Under the pieces are notes generated by a model that searched no databases, had not been told where the DNA came from, and saw only the letters and a list, made by a program, of their open reading frames with translations. 64,000 nt of DNA from assembly GCF_017255295.1 (NCBI RefSeq), contig NZ_JAFKDE010000004.1:186001-250000 (forward strand), in the 5' to 3' direction. This DNA is from Nitratireductor aquimarinus (GTDB taxonomy: Bacteria; Pseudomonadota; Alphaproteobacteria; Rhizobiales; Rhizobiaceae). Below, one piece after another: positions 37,177 through 45,433 of the stretch; position 1 is the first letter of the stretch, and every line of letters begins with the position of its first letter. The position numbers were made by a program, and so were the translations under genes.

Positions 37177-38496
37177 CTACATCTTGCACTCTTCATTGAC
37201 CGGCCAGGGCGCATTCGCCTCGGCATACTCCTTGGCCTTTTCAAGCTCGAGCGGCTCGATCTCGGCGCGGTCGGGCGTCAGGAGGTCGGACGCCTTGACG
37301 AACTTTGCGCCGTCCCACTGCAGCATCCAGCCGCCGCCATGGCCCGTGTGGTTGGAGCAGGAGGTGCTGAAGGGCACGAGCATGCCATCCGCGCCCAGCT
37401 CTTTCAGGCGGGCTTCATCCAGATTGATGTTCTCCAGCCCCCAGCGCAGCTGCTCCGGGCTCGGCGTGCGAACGTCGAACTCTTCCTGAGCGGCCTTGAT
37501 GCCTTCGACCAGGATCACGGAGATCATCAGACCGCGCTGATAGAACACGGAGTCGAACTCGCCCTCGGACTGGTTGATCTGCGACTTGCCGGCATCGACG
37601 ACATATTTCTTGATGTCGGCCATCAGCGGGGCTTCGGAATTCGGCACACTCCACGAGATGGAGCGATAACCCTTGCCCTGTTCGCCAACCAGTTTCAGGT
37701 CGCCATCATGGCCGGACCACCAGACGCCGACGAACTGATCCATCGGATATTTCGTCTTCACGGCTTCGGTGATGGCGCCGGCGTTCATCGCGCCCCAGCC
37801 CCACATGACCACGAAATCCGGACGCTCACGGCGGATCTGCAGCCACTGCGCCGACTGGTTCTGCATCTCGGTCAGACCGACCGGGATCGGCACCAGTTCG
37901 AAGCCGTGCTTCTCGGCCAGCACTTCAAGCAGCGGAATGGGCTCCTTGCCGAAGGGGTGATCGAGGTGCAGGAAGGCAATCTTCTTGTCCTTGAGACTGT
38001 CGAGATTGCCGTCGGAAATGTTCTTCAGGATCATCGACGCGCCATCCCAGTAGGACGATGGCGGGTTGTAGGCCCACTGGAACACCTTGCCGTCGGCCAT
38101 CGGCGAGAAGCCGTAGCCGGGAGCCAGAATCGGGATCTTGTCGACATTCGATTTCGGCAGAACCTGAAGCGTAATGCCCGTGGACCAGGGCTGCGTGACC
38201 ACGGCCCGCGCCTTGGTCTTCTCGTAGCACTCGACGCCCTTTTCGGTGTTGTAGCCGGTCTCGCACTCGTCATAGTCGAGTTTGACGCCGTTCAGCCCGC
38301 CATCACGTTCGTTGAGCAGGGTGATGTAATCGCGCTGACCGTTCATCAGCGGCGTACCGGTGGCCGCAAACGGGCCTGTGCGGTAGGCCAGGTTCGGAAT
38401 GTAGATGCTATCGTCCTGCGCCATGGCAGGCCCGGCAATGCCAACGCCCATCATGAGCGCCGACGACAGGATCGCAGTTTTGAGCATTCTCTTCAT
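37177..38496 (-). CDS. ABC transporter periplasmic substrate-binding protein (Liv / aromatic-acid type)
   Basis: A 439-residue exported binding protein with a signal peptide (1-26, ending AMA-Q) and a Peripla_BP_6 fold. YIPNLAYRTGPFAATGTPLMNGQRDYITLLNERDGGLNG is the N-terminal lobe. Two C-terminal cysteines (SCSNHTG and NEECKM) and a Cys pair near CETGYNTEKGVECYE could form disulfides. It is longer than amino-acid LivJ proteins and resembles binding proteins coupled to acyl-CoA ligases. The ATG at 38496 is preceded by GGAGGAG. Confidence 0.9.
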   Translation of the reverse strand: MKRMLKTAILSSALMMGVGIAGPAMAQDDSIYIPNLAYRTGPFAATGTPLMNGQRDYITLLNERDGGLNGVKLDYDECETGYNTEKGVECYEKTKARAVVTQPWSTGITLQVLPKSNVDKIPILAPGYGFSPMADGKVFQWAYNPPSSYWDGASMILKNISDGNLDSLKDKKIAFLHLDHPFGKEPIPLLEVLAEKHGFELVPIPVGLTEMQNQSAQWLQIRRERPDFVVMWGWGAMNAGAITEAVKTKYPMDQFVGVWWSGHDGDLKLVGEQGKGYRSISWSVPNSEAPLMADIKKYVVDAGKSQINQSEGEFDSVFYQRGLMISVILVEGIKAAQEEFDVRTPSPEQLRWGLENINLDEARLKELGADGMLVPFSTSCSNHTGHGGGWMLQWDGAKFVKASDLLTPDRAEIEPLELEKAKEYAEANAPWPVNEECKM

Positions 38497-38568
38497 ACTG
38501 TCTCCTCCACTTGTTCCGTTCTTCAAAAGGAAGGGGCGAACAATCCCCGTTTGATGCCCCCTGCCCGC

Positions 38569-39645
38569 CTAGTGCGGGAAGGGCCAAAGAATGAACTTTT
38601 CGCGGATCATGGCCCAGAAACGCGCCAGACCGTGCGGTTCGATGATCAGGAAGGCGATGATGAGCGCGCCGATGATCATGATGTTCAGGTGCTCGACCAT
38701 GGCGGAATCGACCGGGATGCCGAAGGCCCCCGGCACGCTGCTGATGATGACCGGCAGCGCCACGATCAGGATCGCCCCGAGGAAATTGCCGAGGATCGAG
38801 CCAAGCCCGCCGATGATGGCGATGAACAGCACACGGAACGAGAGCGGAATGTCGAACAGGTTCGCTTCCGCCGCGCCGCGCCACAGGAACACGAACAGCG
38901 CCCCGGCAATGCCCACCACATAGGACGACACGAAGAAGGCCATCAGCTTGGTGCGCATCAGGTTGATGCCCACGAGCTCGGCGGCGATGTCCATGTCGCG
39001 CACCGCCTTCCACATGCGCCCGATGCGGCCGCGCGTGATGTTGATGGCGAAGAAGGTGATCGCACAGACCACGCACAGAACGAAATAATACTGCGCCATG
39101 GCCGTGGCGCGCGGCCCCGCGACCGTGATGCCGAACAGATCGATATTGGGCACCTGGATCGCGCCGGAGGCGTTGTAATTGTAGAGCCAGGCCCATTTCT
39201 GGAACAGCCAGACGAGGAAGAACTGCGCCGCCAGCGTGGCGATGGCCAGATAGAAGCCCTTGATGCGCAGCGATGGCAGGCCGAACAGCACGCCAATGGC
39301 CGCCGAGAAGAAGCCCGACAGCGCGATCGCCACGACGATGTTCATCTCCGGAAAGATTGAGACGAGCTTGTAGCAGGCATAGGCACCCACGCCCATGAAT
39401 GCGCCGGTGCCGAGCGACAGCTGCCCCGCATAACCGGTGAGGATGTTGAGGCCGAGGGCTGCCAGCGAATAGATGAGCACCGGGATCAGGAGTGCGCGAA
39501 ACGCGAACTCGCTTGCGGTGAACGGAAAGATGACGAAGGCGAAGATCAGGATGACGCCGAGCAGGATCGCATCCTGACGCACCGGAAACAGCGCGTGATC
39601 GGCTTCATAGCTGGTCTTGAACTGGCCTGCTGTGCGGTAAAACAT
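38569..39645 (-). CDS. ABC transporter permease, LivM-like
   Basis: A 358-residue inner-membrane permease with about ten helices. LGLNILTGYAGQLSLGTGAFMGVGAYA is the LivM signature, and IPLSFRVLFIAIIGGLGSILGNFLGAILIVALP is the coupling region. It follows LivH by a few bases in the same operon. Confidence 0.93.
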   Translation of the reverse strand: MFYRTAGQFKTSYEADHALFPVRQDAILLGVILIFAFVIFPFTASEFAFRALLIPVLIYSLAALGLNILTGYAGQLSLGTGAFMGVGAYACYKLVSIFPEMNIVVAIALSGFFSAAIGVLFGLPSLRIKGFYLAIATLAAQFFLVWLFQKWAWLYNYNASGAIQVPNIDLFGITVAGPRATAMAQYYFVLCVVCAITFFAINITRGRIGRMWKAVRDMDIAAELVGINLMRTKLMAFFVSSYVVGIAGALFVFLWRGAAEANLFDIPLSFRVLFIAIIGGLGSILGNFLGAILIVALPVIISSVPGAFGIPVDSAMVEHLNIMIIGALIIAFLIIEPHGLARFWAMIREKFILWPFPH

Positions 39646-39648
39646 GGA

Positions 39649-40608
39649 TTACACCCGCTCGATGATTTTTTCGCCAAACAGCCCCTGCGGGCGGAAGAGA
39701 AGCACGAGCAGCGCCAGCATGTAGGCGAACCACGCTTCGGTGTTGCCGCCAAGCAGCGGCTGGCCCCAGTAGATCTCGAAGACCTTTTCCAGAATGCCGA
39801 TGGCCAGCCCGCCGATGATCGCGCCCATCACGCTTTCCAGACCGCCGAGCATGAGCACCGGCAGCGCCTTGAAGGCGATGACCTCCAGCGCGAAGGACAC
39901 ACCGGCCCGCGCGCCCCAGACAATGCCCGTGGCGAGTGCGATGACACCGGCGATGAACCAGACGATCACCCAGATGGTGGAGAGCGAAATGCCGACGGAC
40001 AGCGCGGCCTGATGGTCATCGCCAAGCGCGCGGATGGCCCGGCCGATCTTGGATTTGTTGAGGAAGACCAGAAGAGCCGCCACGAGAACCATGGCTCCGA
40101 TGACCGCCGTCAAATCCTTTTCCTCGATGGAGACGAAACCGCCAAACGGCTCGAACACAATGCTGCCGGTCGGGATGAAGAGCTGCTCGGTGATCATCAC
40201 CTTGTTCTCGCCGCCGAAGATCAGTTCGCCGAAGCCGATCAAAAACAGGGTGATGCCGATGGTCGCCATGAACAGGATGATGTCGGGCTGGTTGACCAGC
40301 GGCCGAAGCACCACGCGCTCGATGGTCATCGCAAGGATCAGCATGACGACGAGCGTGAGCGGCAGCGCCAACAGGGCGGGAACGCCCTTTTCATAGAGGC
40401 CCACCAGCGTCAGCGCGGCAAACACCACCATGATGCCTTGGGCAAAATTGAAGATGCGCGAGGATTTGTAGATCAGCACGAAGCCGAGCGCGATCAGCGC
40501 GTAAAGCACCCCGCCGACGAGCCCTTCCCAGAGCACCTGAAGCAGGAAATCGGGAGCCGCAGCCATATCGGCGAAGGGCTGCACCAGAACATCGTTCAAG
40601 AATTCCAT
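39649..40608 (-). CDS. ABC transporter permease, LivH-like
   Basis: A 319-residue permease. ALIALGFVLIYKSSRIFNFAQGIMVVFAA near the N-terminus and IAFKALPVLMLGGLESVMGAIIGGLAIGILE toward the C-terminus are LivH hallmarks. The frame is open upstream. The ATG at 40608 is chosen because GGGAGG lies six bases before it. Confidence 0.93.
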   Translation of the reverse strand: MEFLNDVLVQPFADMAAAPDFLLQVLWEGLVGGVLYALIALGFVLIYKSSRIFNFAQGIMVVFAALTLVGLYEKGVPALLALPLTLVVMLILAMTIERVVLRPLVNQPDIILFMATIGITLFLIGFGELIFGGENKVMITEQLFIPTGSIVFEPFGGFVSIEEKDLTAVIGAMVLVAALLVFLNKSKIGRAIRALGDDHQAALSVGISLSTIWVIVWFIAGVIALATGIVWGARAGVSFALEVIAFKALPVLMLGGLESVMGAIIGGLAIGILEKVFEIYWGQPLLGGNTEAWFAYMLALLVLLFRPQGLFGEKIIERV

Positions 40609-40627
40609 ACGTTCCTCCCCTCGCCGC

Positions 40628-41452
40628 CTAGTGCGGGACACCCAGATAGGCGTCGATCACGTTCTGATTGTTTTTCACCTCGTCAGGCGGGCCGTCGGCG
40701 ATCTTCTTGCCGTAATCGAGCACCACCACGCGGTCGGACAGATCCATGACCACGCCCATATCGTGCTCGATCAGCGCAATCGTGGTGCCGCGCTGCTGGT
40801 TCACGTCGATGATGAACCGGCTCATGTCTTCCTTTTCCTCGAGGTTCATGCCCGCCATGGGCTCGTCGAGGAGAAGAAGGGTCGGCTCCATGGCGAGTGC
40901 GCGGCCGAGCTCGACGCGCTTTTGCAGGCCATAGGGCAATTTGCCCACCGGTGTGCGGCGAATGTGCTGGATCTCCAGAAAGTCGATGATTTCCTCGACC
41001 TTTTCGCGATGCTCGATCTCTTCGCGCAGCGCAGGCCCATGCCAGAGCATCTGCCAGCCAATGTTGCGCTTCATCCTGACCGAACGCCCGGCCATGATGT
41101 TGTCGAGCGTCGACATGCCCTTGAAGAGAGCCACGTTCTGGAAGGTGCGGGCGATGCCCTGCCCCACCGCCTGATGCGGCTTCATGGATCGGCGCTCCTT
41201 GCCGCGAAAGATGATGGTGCCTTCCTGCGGCGTGTAGAAACCGTTGATGACGTTGAGCATCGAGGTCTTGCCGGCGCCATTGGGACCGATGATGGCGCGG
41301 ATCTCGCCCTTCAGAACGTTCAGCGAAATGTCGGTGATCGCCTTCACGCCGCCGAAGGAAAGCGAGACATTCTTCACGTCGAGAAGCACACCGCCCCTGG
41401 CAATGCCGTCATCGGGCGCGGTGAGCTCATTGGGATCGGGGCGCGGGTTCAT
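40628..41452 (-). CDS. ABC transporter ATP-binding protein, LivG-like
   Basis: A 274-residue ATPase. Walker A is GPNGAGKTSM and Walker B is LLLLDEPMAGMN. The signature reads LPYGLQKRVE rather than the usual LSYGQQ, a variant seen in importers paired with CoA ligases. The start overlaps the ligase stop codon by 4 bases. Confidence 0.93.
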   Translation of the reverse strand: MNPRPDPNELTAPDDGIARGGVLLDVKNVSLSFGGVKAITDISLNVLKGEIRAIIGPNGAGKTSMLNVINGFYTPQEGTIIFRGKERRSMKPHQAVGQGIARTFQNVALFKGMSTLDNIMAGRSVRMKRNIGWQMLWHGPALREEIEHREKVEEIIDFLEIQHIRRTPVGKLPYGLQKRVELGRALAMEPTLLLLDEPMAGMNLEEKEDMSRFIIDVNQQRGTTIALIEHDMGVVMDLSDRVVVLDYGKKIADGPPDEVKNNQNVIDAYLGVPH

Positions 41453-43425
41453 TCGGCAGCCTCCCGGACATTTTCGGCCGGAACCTCATGGATCTCGGCA
41501 TCGACGATCTTGACCGTCGCGCGGATGACGCCCTTGCGGCCATCCTCATAAGTGACCTGGGTTTCCACGAACTTCTCCGTCGAGCCATCGTAGAGCGCCT
41601 CGATCAGCTCGCCGTAACGCTCGGCGATGAACTTGCGGCGCACTTTCTGGGTGCGGGTCAGCTCGCCGTCATCGGCATCCAGCTCCTTGTGCAGAACGAG
41701 GAAGCGCTTCACTTGCGAGGCCGCCATCAGGGGCTCGCGGGCGAGCCTGCGATTGGCCTCGTTCACATGCGCGGCGATGGTCTCATAGACGCGCGGATGC
41801 CCGGCCAGTTCCTGATAGGACGCGTAGGCGATGTTGTTGCGTTCGGCCCAGTTGCCGACCGCCTGCAGGTCAATGTTGATGAAGGCTGCGCAGAATTCGC
41901 GCCCATGGCCGAACGCCACCGCTTCCTGAATGTCGGGGAAGAATTTTAGCGTGTTCTCGATGTATTTCGGCGCAAACAGCGCGCCCGAGGCGAGCTTGCC
42001 GACATCCTTGGCCCGGTCGATGATCTTGAGCTGGCCGTCGGTGTCGAAAAAGCCGGCATCGCCGGTGTGCACCCATCCATCCTCGGTCTTGGTTTCGCGG
42101 GTTGCCTCGTCGTTTTTGTAGTAGCCGACGAAAACGCCCGGCGAGCGATACATCACCTCGCCGCTCTCGGCGATGCGGATTTCCACCTCGGGCGATGGCA
42201 GCCCCACCGTGTCGGGACGGATCTTTCCGTCTTCCTGTGCGGTGATGTAGACGGTGGCTTCCGTCTGGCCGTAGAGCTGTTTCAGGTTCAGCCCGAGCGA
42301 GCGGTAGAATGAGAAAAGTTCCGGACCGATGGCCTCACCGGCCGTATAGCCGACCCGCATGTTCGAAAAGCCCATCCGGTTTTTCAGCGGGCCATAGACC
42401 ATGAATTCGCCGAGCCGGTATTTCAGCCGGTCCACGAACCCGACCTGCTCGCCATTCAGAATGCGCTCACCGACCTTTGCGGCATGGGCGAGGAAATAGT
42501 CGAACATGCCCTTCTTGAGCCTTCCGGCATCTTCCATCCGCACCATGATTGAGGTCAGCATGGCCTCGAAGACACGCGGCGGCGCGAAGAAATAGGTCGG
42601 CGCGATCTCGCGTCGGTCTTCGTTCACCGTTTCCGGACTTTCGGGACAGGCAACGCAGAAGCCCGCCGTATAAGACTGGGCGTAGGAGAACAGGTGATCG
42701 CCCACCCATGCCAGCGGCAGATAGGCAATGATCGTCTCGTTCTCGGTCAGATTGTCGAAGGCGTTGCCGTTGATGGCCGAGCGCACGAAATTGTCGTTCG
42801 ACAGCATCACGCCCTTGGGGCGGCCGGTGGTGCCGGAGGTGTAGAGAATGACCGACAGGTCATCCCCGCGCCCCTTCCCGATCTCGGCCAGCCAGCCGGC
42901 ATTCGCCTCGGGCTCCCCGGCAAAGCGGCGCATGCCCGTTTCGCGCACGCTGTCATAGGCATGAAGATGGGTGTGGTCGTAATCCCTGAGGCCGCGCTCC
43001 TCGTCATAGACGATCTCGGTCAGCAGCGGCACCTCATCCGAGATGGAGAGAACCTTGTCGACCTGCTCCTGATCCTCGACCACGGCGAAGGTGACCTCGG
43101 CATGGTTGAGCACATAGGCCATCTCTTCCGCCACGGAATCGGCATAGACCGGCACGGGAACCGCGCCCAGAGACTGGGCGGCGGCAAAGGTCCAGTAGAG
43201 CCTTGGCCGGTTGGAGCCGATGACGGCGATCTTGTCGCCGCGCTTCAGGCCGATTTTCTGAAGGCCGAGCGCGAAAGCCCGGACCTCCTCAAGCTGTTCT
43301 GCCCAGGTCCAGCTCTGCCAGATGCCATAGTCCTTGAAACGCATGGACGGCCGGTCGCGGAACCGCTCGGCGTTCAAGAGCAGATATTTGGCGAACGTAT
43401 CCTTAGACGCGTCTGTATGCGCCAA
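41449..43425 (-). CDS. AMP-dependent acyl-CoA synthetase / ligase
   Basis: A 658-residue adenylate-forming ligase of the long-chain (FadD/ACSBG-like) group. It has the phosphate-binding loop LYTSGTTGRPKGVMLS (about 194-209), LKQLYGQTEATVYIT, the DGWVHTGDAGFFDTDGQLKIIDRAKD block and the C-terminal catalytic Lys region TRTQKVRRKFI. It would activate a carboxylic acid to its CoA ester. The start is TTG at 43425 with GGGAGG eight bases upstream. It heads an operon with a full Liv-type importer, so the ABC substrate is probably an acid that it activates on entry (aromatic or fatty). Confidence 0.9.
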   Translation of the reverse strand: MAHTDASKDTFAKYLLLNAERFRDRPSMRFKDYGIWQSWTWAEQLEEVRAFALGLQKIGLKRGDKIAVIGSNRPRLYWTFAAAQSLGAVPVPVYADSVAEEMAYVLNHAEVTFAVVEDQEQVDKVLSISDEVPLLTEIVYDEERGLRDYDHTHLHAYDSVRETGMRRFAGEPEANAGWLAEIGKGRGDDLSVILYTSGTTGRPKGVMLSNDNFVRSAINGNAFDNLTENETIIAYLPLAWVGDHLFSYAQSYTAGFCVACPESPETVNEDRREIAPTYFFAPPRVFEAMLTSIMVRMEDAGRLKKGMFDYFLAHAAKVGERILNGEQVGFVDRLKYRLGEFMVYGPLKNRMGFSNMRVGYTAGEAIGPELFSFYRSLGLNLKQLYGQTEATVYITAQEDGKIRPDTVGLPSPEVEIRIAESGEVMYRSPGVFVGYYKNDEATRETKTEDGWVHTGDAGFFDTDGQLKIIDRAKDVGKLASGALFAPKYIENTLKFFPDIQEAVAFGHGREFCAAFINIDLQAVGNWAERNNIAYASYQELAGHPRVYETIAAHVNEANRRLAREPLMAASQVKRFLVLHKELDADDGELTRTQKVRRKFIAERYGELIEALYDGSTEKFVETQVTYEDGRKGVIRATVKIVDAEIHEVPAENVREAAE

Positions 43426-43744
43426 GTCGCTTACCTCCCACTGTCAGCGGTAGATCCGCTGTTGTTCCGGTTCCTCCCCGAACCGGACTATTGATTGGGT
43501 TGAGGGTTCCACGAAACCCGCAGCCATTCAACACGCCCCTTGACAGACACCGCACCAGTTTGTCTTTATACTGGAGGAAGTCTATGCGCAGGCGGCAGTA
43601 TTTCCGAAGCGCGAAAAGCATCTTTCAGACCAAAGTCTAAAGCTGATCTTGGAGCCGGACGGCGCGCGCCTTTGCGCCTGCCGAACAGGCCCGGACGTTG
43701 CTGCACATCGGCCGATCAGCATTTTCCCGTCCGGCACTTTCCCG
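43426..43744. other. Gap upstream of the ligase-ABC operon: three leader hairpins
   Basis: Three hairpins line up just before the ligase start. They are CAGCGG-TAGAT-CCGCTG (43445-43461), CCGGTTC-CTCCCC-GAACCGG (43467-43486) and GGGTT-CCACGA-AACCC (43504-43519). On the minus strand the second loop reads GGGGAG, resembling a Shine-Dalgarno. The ligase promoter is expected in this gap. Beyond about 43640 nothing recognisable is seen. Confidence 0.5.
43584..43640 (+). CDS. Possible 18-residue arginine-rich small ORF
   Basis: ATG at 43584 is preceded by GGAGG with a 6-base spacer and, further up, by CTTGAC and TATACT elements with non-ideal spacing. The peptide would start MRRRQYFRSAK and end QTKV. 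It is antisense to the leader region of the ligase operon. It is too short to judge coding potential, so this is a weak call. Confidence 0.25.
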   Translation: MRRRQYFRSAKSIFQTKV

Positions 43745-44419
43745 TCAGGAATCGTAGCGGCTCAGCGCCTCGGCATCGACAACCGTGATGCGCCCGTGCT
43801 CGGCCTTGAGAAGCCCCTCGTCTTCCAGCTCGTGCAGGGCGCGATTGACCACCTGGCGCGAAACGCCGGCCAGAAGGCCCAGTTCCTCCTGGCTGATCTC
43901 GATGGCGTTGCCGGCGCGCGGATAGAGCGTTCGATTGAAAAACCACGACAGATTGCGCGCCACACGGGCGTTCGGCCCGAGAATGCGGTCATATTCGATG
44001 GTGGCGATGAACTGGCCCATACGCTCGTTGAGCTGGCGCACGAGGAAGCGATTGAAGCCGGTGCTGTTTTCAAACAGCCACATGAAGGTCGGGCGCGACA
44101 GCATGGTGAGCCGCGTGTCGCGGATGGCGACCACGTCATACTGGCGCGGCTCGCCCTTGAGCACCGACCCTTCGCCGAACCAGCCGCCATCGGTCACGCC
44201 GGCAAAGGTCATTGCCTTGCCGGCAGCCGAAATCGCGCTGATCTTGATGAGCCCCTCGGCGACGCCGGTCCAGTGGTCCAGCCGGTCACCGCGGTGACAG
44301 ATATAGCTTCCCTTGGAAAACAGGCGTTCCGTCAGGCCGCGCCGCGCACGCTCCAGCTCGTCGTCGCTCAGTTCGACAGACCAGATGGCATCCGCTGCAA
44401 TGTCCTTTTTGATGCTCAT
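43745..44419 (-). CDS. Crp/Fnr-family transcriptional regulator
   Basis: A 224-residue regulator. The N-terminal cyclic-nucleotide-binding-like fold includes LFSKGSYICHRGDRLDHWTGVAEGLIKISAISAAGK and WFGEGSVLKGEPRQYDVVA. The C-terminal winged helix is ISQEELGLLAGVSRQVVNRALHELEDEGLL. It lacks the N-terminal cysteines of FNR, so it is not an iron-sulfur oxygen sensor. It is likely to control the ligase-ABC operon just downstream and may be cotranscribed with the acyltransferase upstream. Confidence 0.88.
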   Translation of the reverse strand: MSIKKDIAADAIWSVELSDDELERARRGLTERLFSKGSYICHRGDRLDHWTGVAEGLIKISAISAAGKAMTFAGVTDGGWFGEGSVLKGEPRQYDVVAIRDTRLTMLSRPTFMWLFENSTGFNRFLVRQLNERMGQFIATIEYDRILGPNARVARNLSWFFNRTLYPRAGNAIEISQEELGLLAGVSRQVVNRALHELEDEGLLKAEHGRITVVDAEALSRYDS

Positions 44420-44482
44420 GTCTTTTCGATAACCCGCCTGCCGGCGAGCGACAAGAAGCGATCCCGGCGAATGGCAAATAGA

Positions 44483-45268
44483 TCAGGCAGCGTCGAGCAG
44501 ATATTTCGCGGTCGGGAGAACGGTCAGCGGCGCCACTTGGCCGGGCGCCGGGCGCTCAAAAAGGAGCCGCTGTTCGGATTTCGTCGACAGGAAGAAGGGA
44601 AAACGCTCGACAATCGGGCCGAATTCCTTGGAACAGATGCCGCCAAAGAGCATCAGGGGGATGCTGATCGGCGGGTATGCGCGCTCCGGGCTCATCTGAC
44701 GCGCGCCAAAGATGCGGCGGTAGAAGGCCGTGTGTTCCTGACGGATCAGACAGGCGCAATAGGTTGAATGAAAATACTCATAGGCAGCAATGACCAGACG
44801 CAGCGACACATAGGGTAACGCCCGGTATTCGCGCGCGATGTCCGGATCGGCCGCAAGCATGCTCGGATTGATACAGGTTTCGCCGTCATCGATATGCGGC
44901 AACATGATATCGCCAAACCCCTTGGTGACGGGGCCAAGCGGATTGTCATGGTCGATCTGGTGCAGACGCACAGTGCTGACCAGACGCTTGTCTATGTAAA
45001 CAGCGAAATTGTAGCAGTTGGGAAGATCGTCCAGATCATCCTTCACGATCTGCCGCTCCGACTCCGGCACGAAGCCATGCGCATGATAGGAGCGATAGCG
45101 AAGGTGAAAGATCTCTTCCCGATCTTCGCTCGTATCGCAACGGCGATACTCCGTGCGCTCCAGAAGCGCCATCACACCATCGATGAAGCTTGAGGATTTT
45201 CTTTCCGGTTCACGGACGAAACGCTCCGCCCCCGGTTTTAGGCCGACCAGGCCGGTACTCGTGACCAT
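44483..45268 (-). CDS. FeeM-like N-acyltransferase (GNAT / acyl-amino-acid synthase family)
   Basis: A 261-residue protein with the fold of N-acyl amino acid synthases and autoinducer synthases. EEIFHLRYRSYHAHGFVP (near 50-67) matches the N-terminal helix plus YRxY region, VYIDKRLVSTVRLHQID the central strand, and SMLAADPDIAREYRALPYVSLRLVIAAYEYFH the acyl-binding part. Two starts are possible, GTG at 45283 and ATG at 45268; GGGG nine bases upstream favours the ATG. The promoter side carries two palindromes. It lies 63 bases before a Crp-family gene on the same strand. The product is unknown. Confidence 0.75.
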   Translation of the reverse strand: MVTSTGLVGLKPGAERFVREPERKSSSFIDGVMALLERTEYRRCDTSEDREEIFHLRYRSYHAHGFVPESERQIVKDDLDDLPNCYNFAVYIDKRLVSTVRLHQIDHDNPLGPVTKGFGDIMLPHIDDGETCINPSMLAADPDIAREYRALPYVSLRLVIAAYEYFHSTYCACLIRQEHTAFYRRIFGARQMSPERAYPPISIPLMLFGGICSKEFGPIVERFPFFLSTKSEQRLLFERPAPGQVAPLTVLPTAKYLLDAA

Positions 45269-45317
45269 TGCCGCATGCCCCACGTCGACTTTTACAACCT
45301 CTCGTACATTTCAAGCG

Positions 45318-45360
45318 TAAACCCCTCACGGTTTATGTAAAGCTGAAATTCGTACGAATT
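45318..45360. promoter_or_regulatory. Paired palindromes in the promoter of the FeeM-like gene
   Basis: TAAACC-CCTCAC-GGTTTA (45318-45335) and the perfect 14-bp palindrome AATTCGTACGAATT (45347-45360) lie 50-92 bases upstream of the ATG. A CTCGTACATTTCA sequence at 45301-45313 is an imperfect mirror of the second. They look like regulator sites in an AT-rich promoter. Confidence 0.5.
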
Positions 45361-45433
45361 ATATTTAGGTTTTATTAACCTTAACAAAAGCTTTTCGGGC
45401 AAACGCCATTGCAAAGCAAAGAATCACGCCTTG

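Noticed and set aside
37081..39360. Long plus-strand frame antisense to the ABC binding protein and LivM genes
   Set aside because: It is a codon-position shadow in GC-rich DNA; the minus strand carries clear transporter genes.
44483..45283. LuxI-type acyl-homoserine-lactone synthase
   Set aside because: Length and motifs fit the FeeM/GNAT group better, the conserved LuxI residues are not clearly aligned, and no luxR gene is adjacent.
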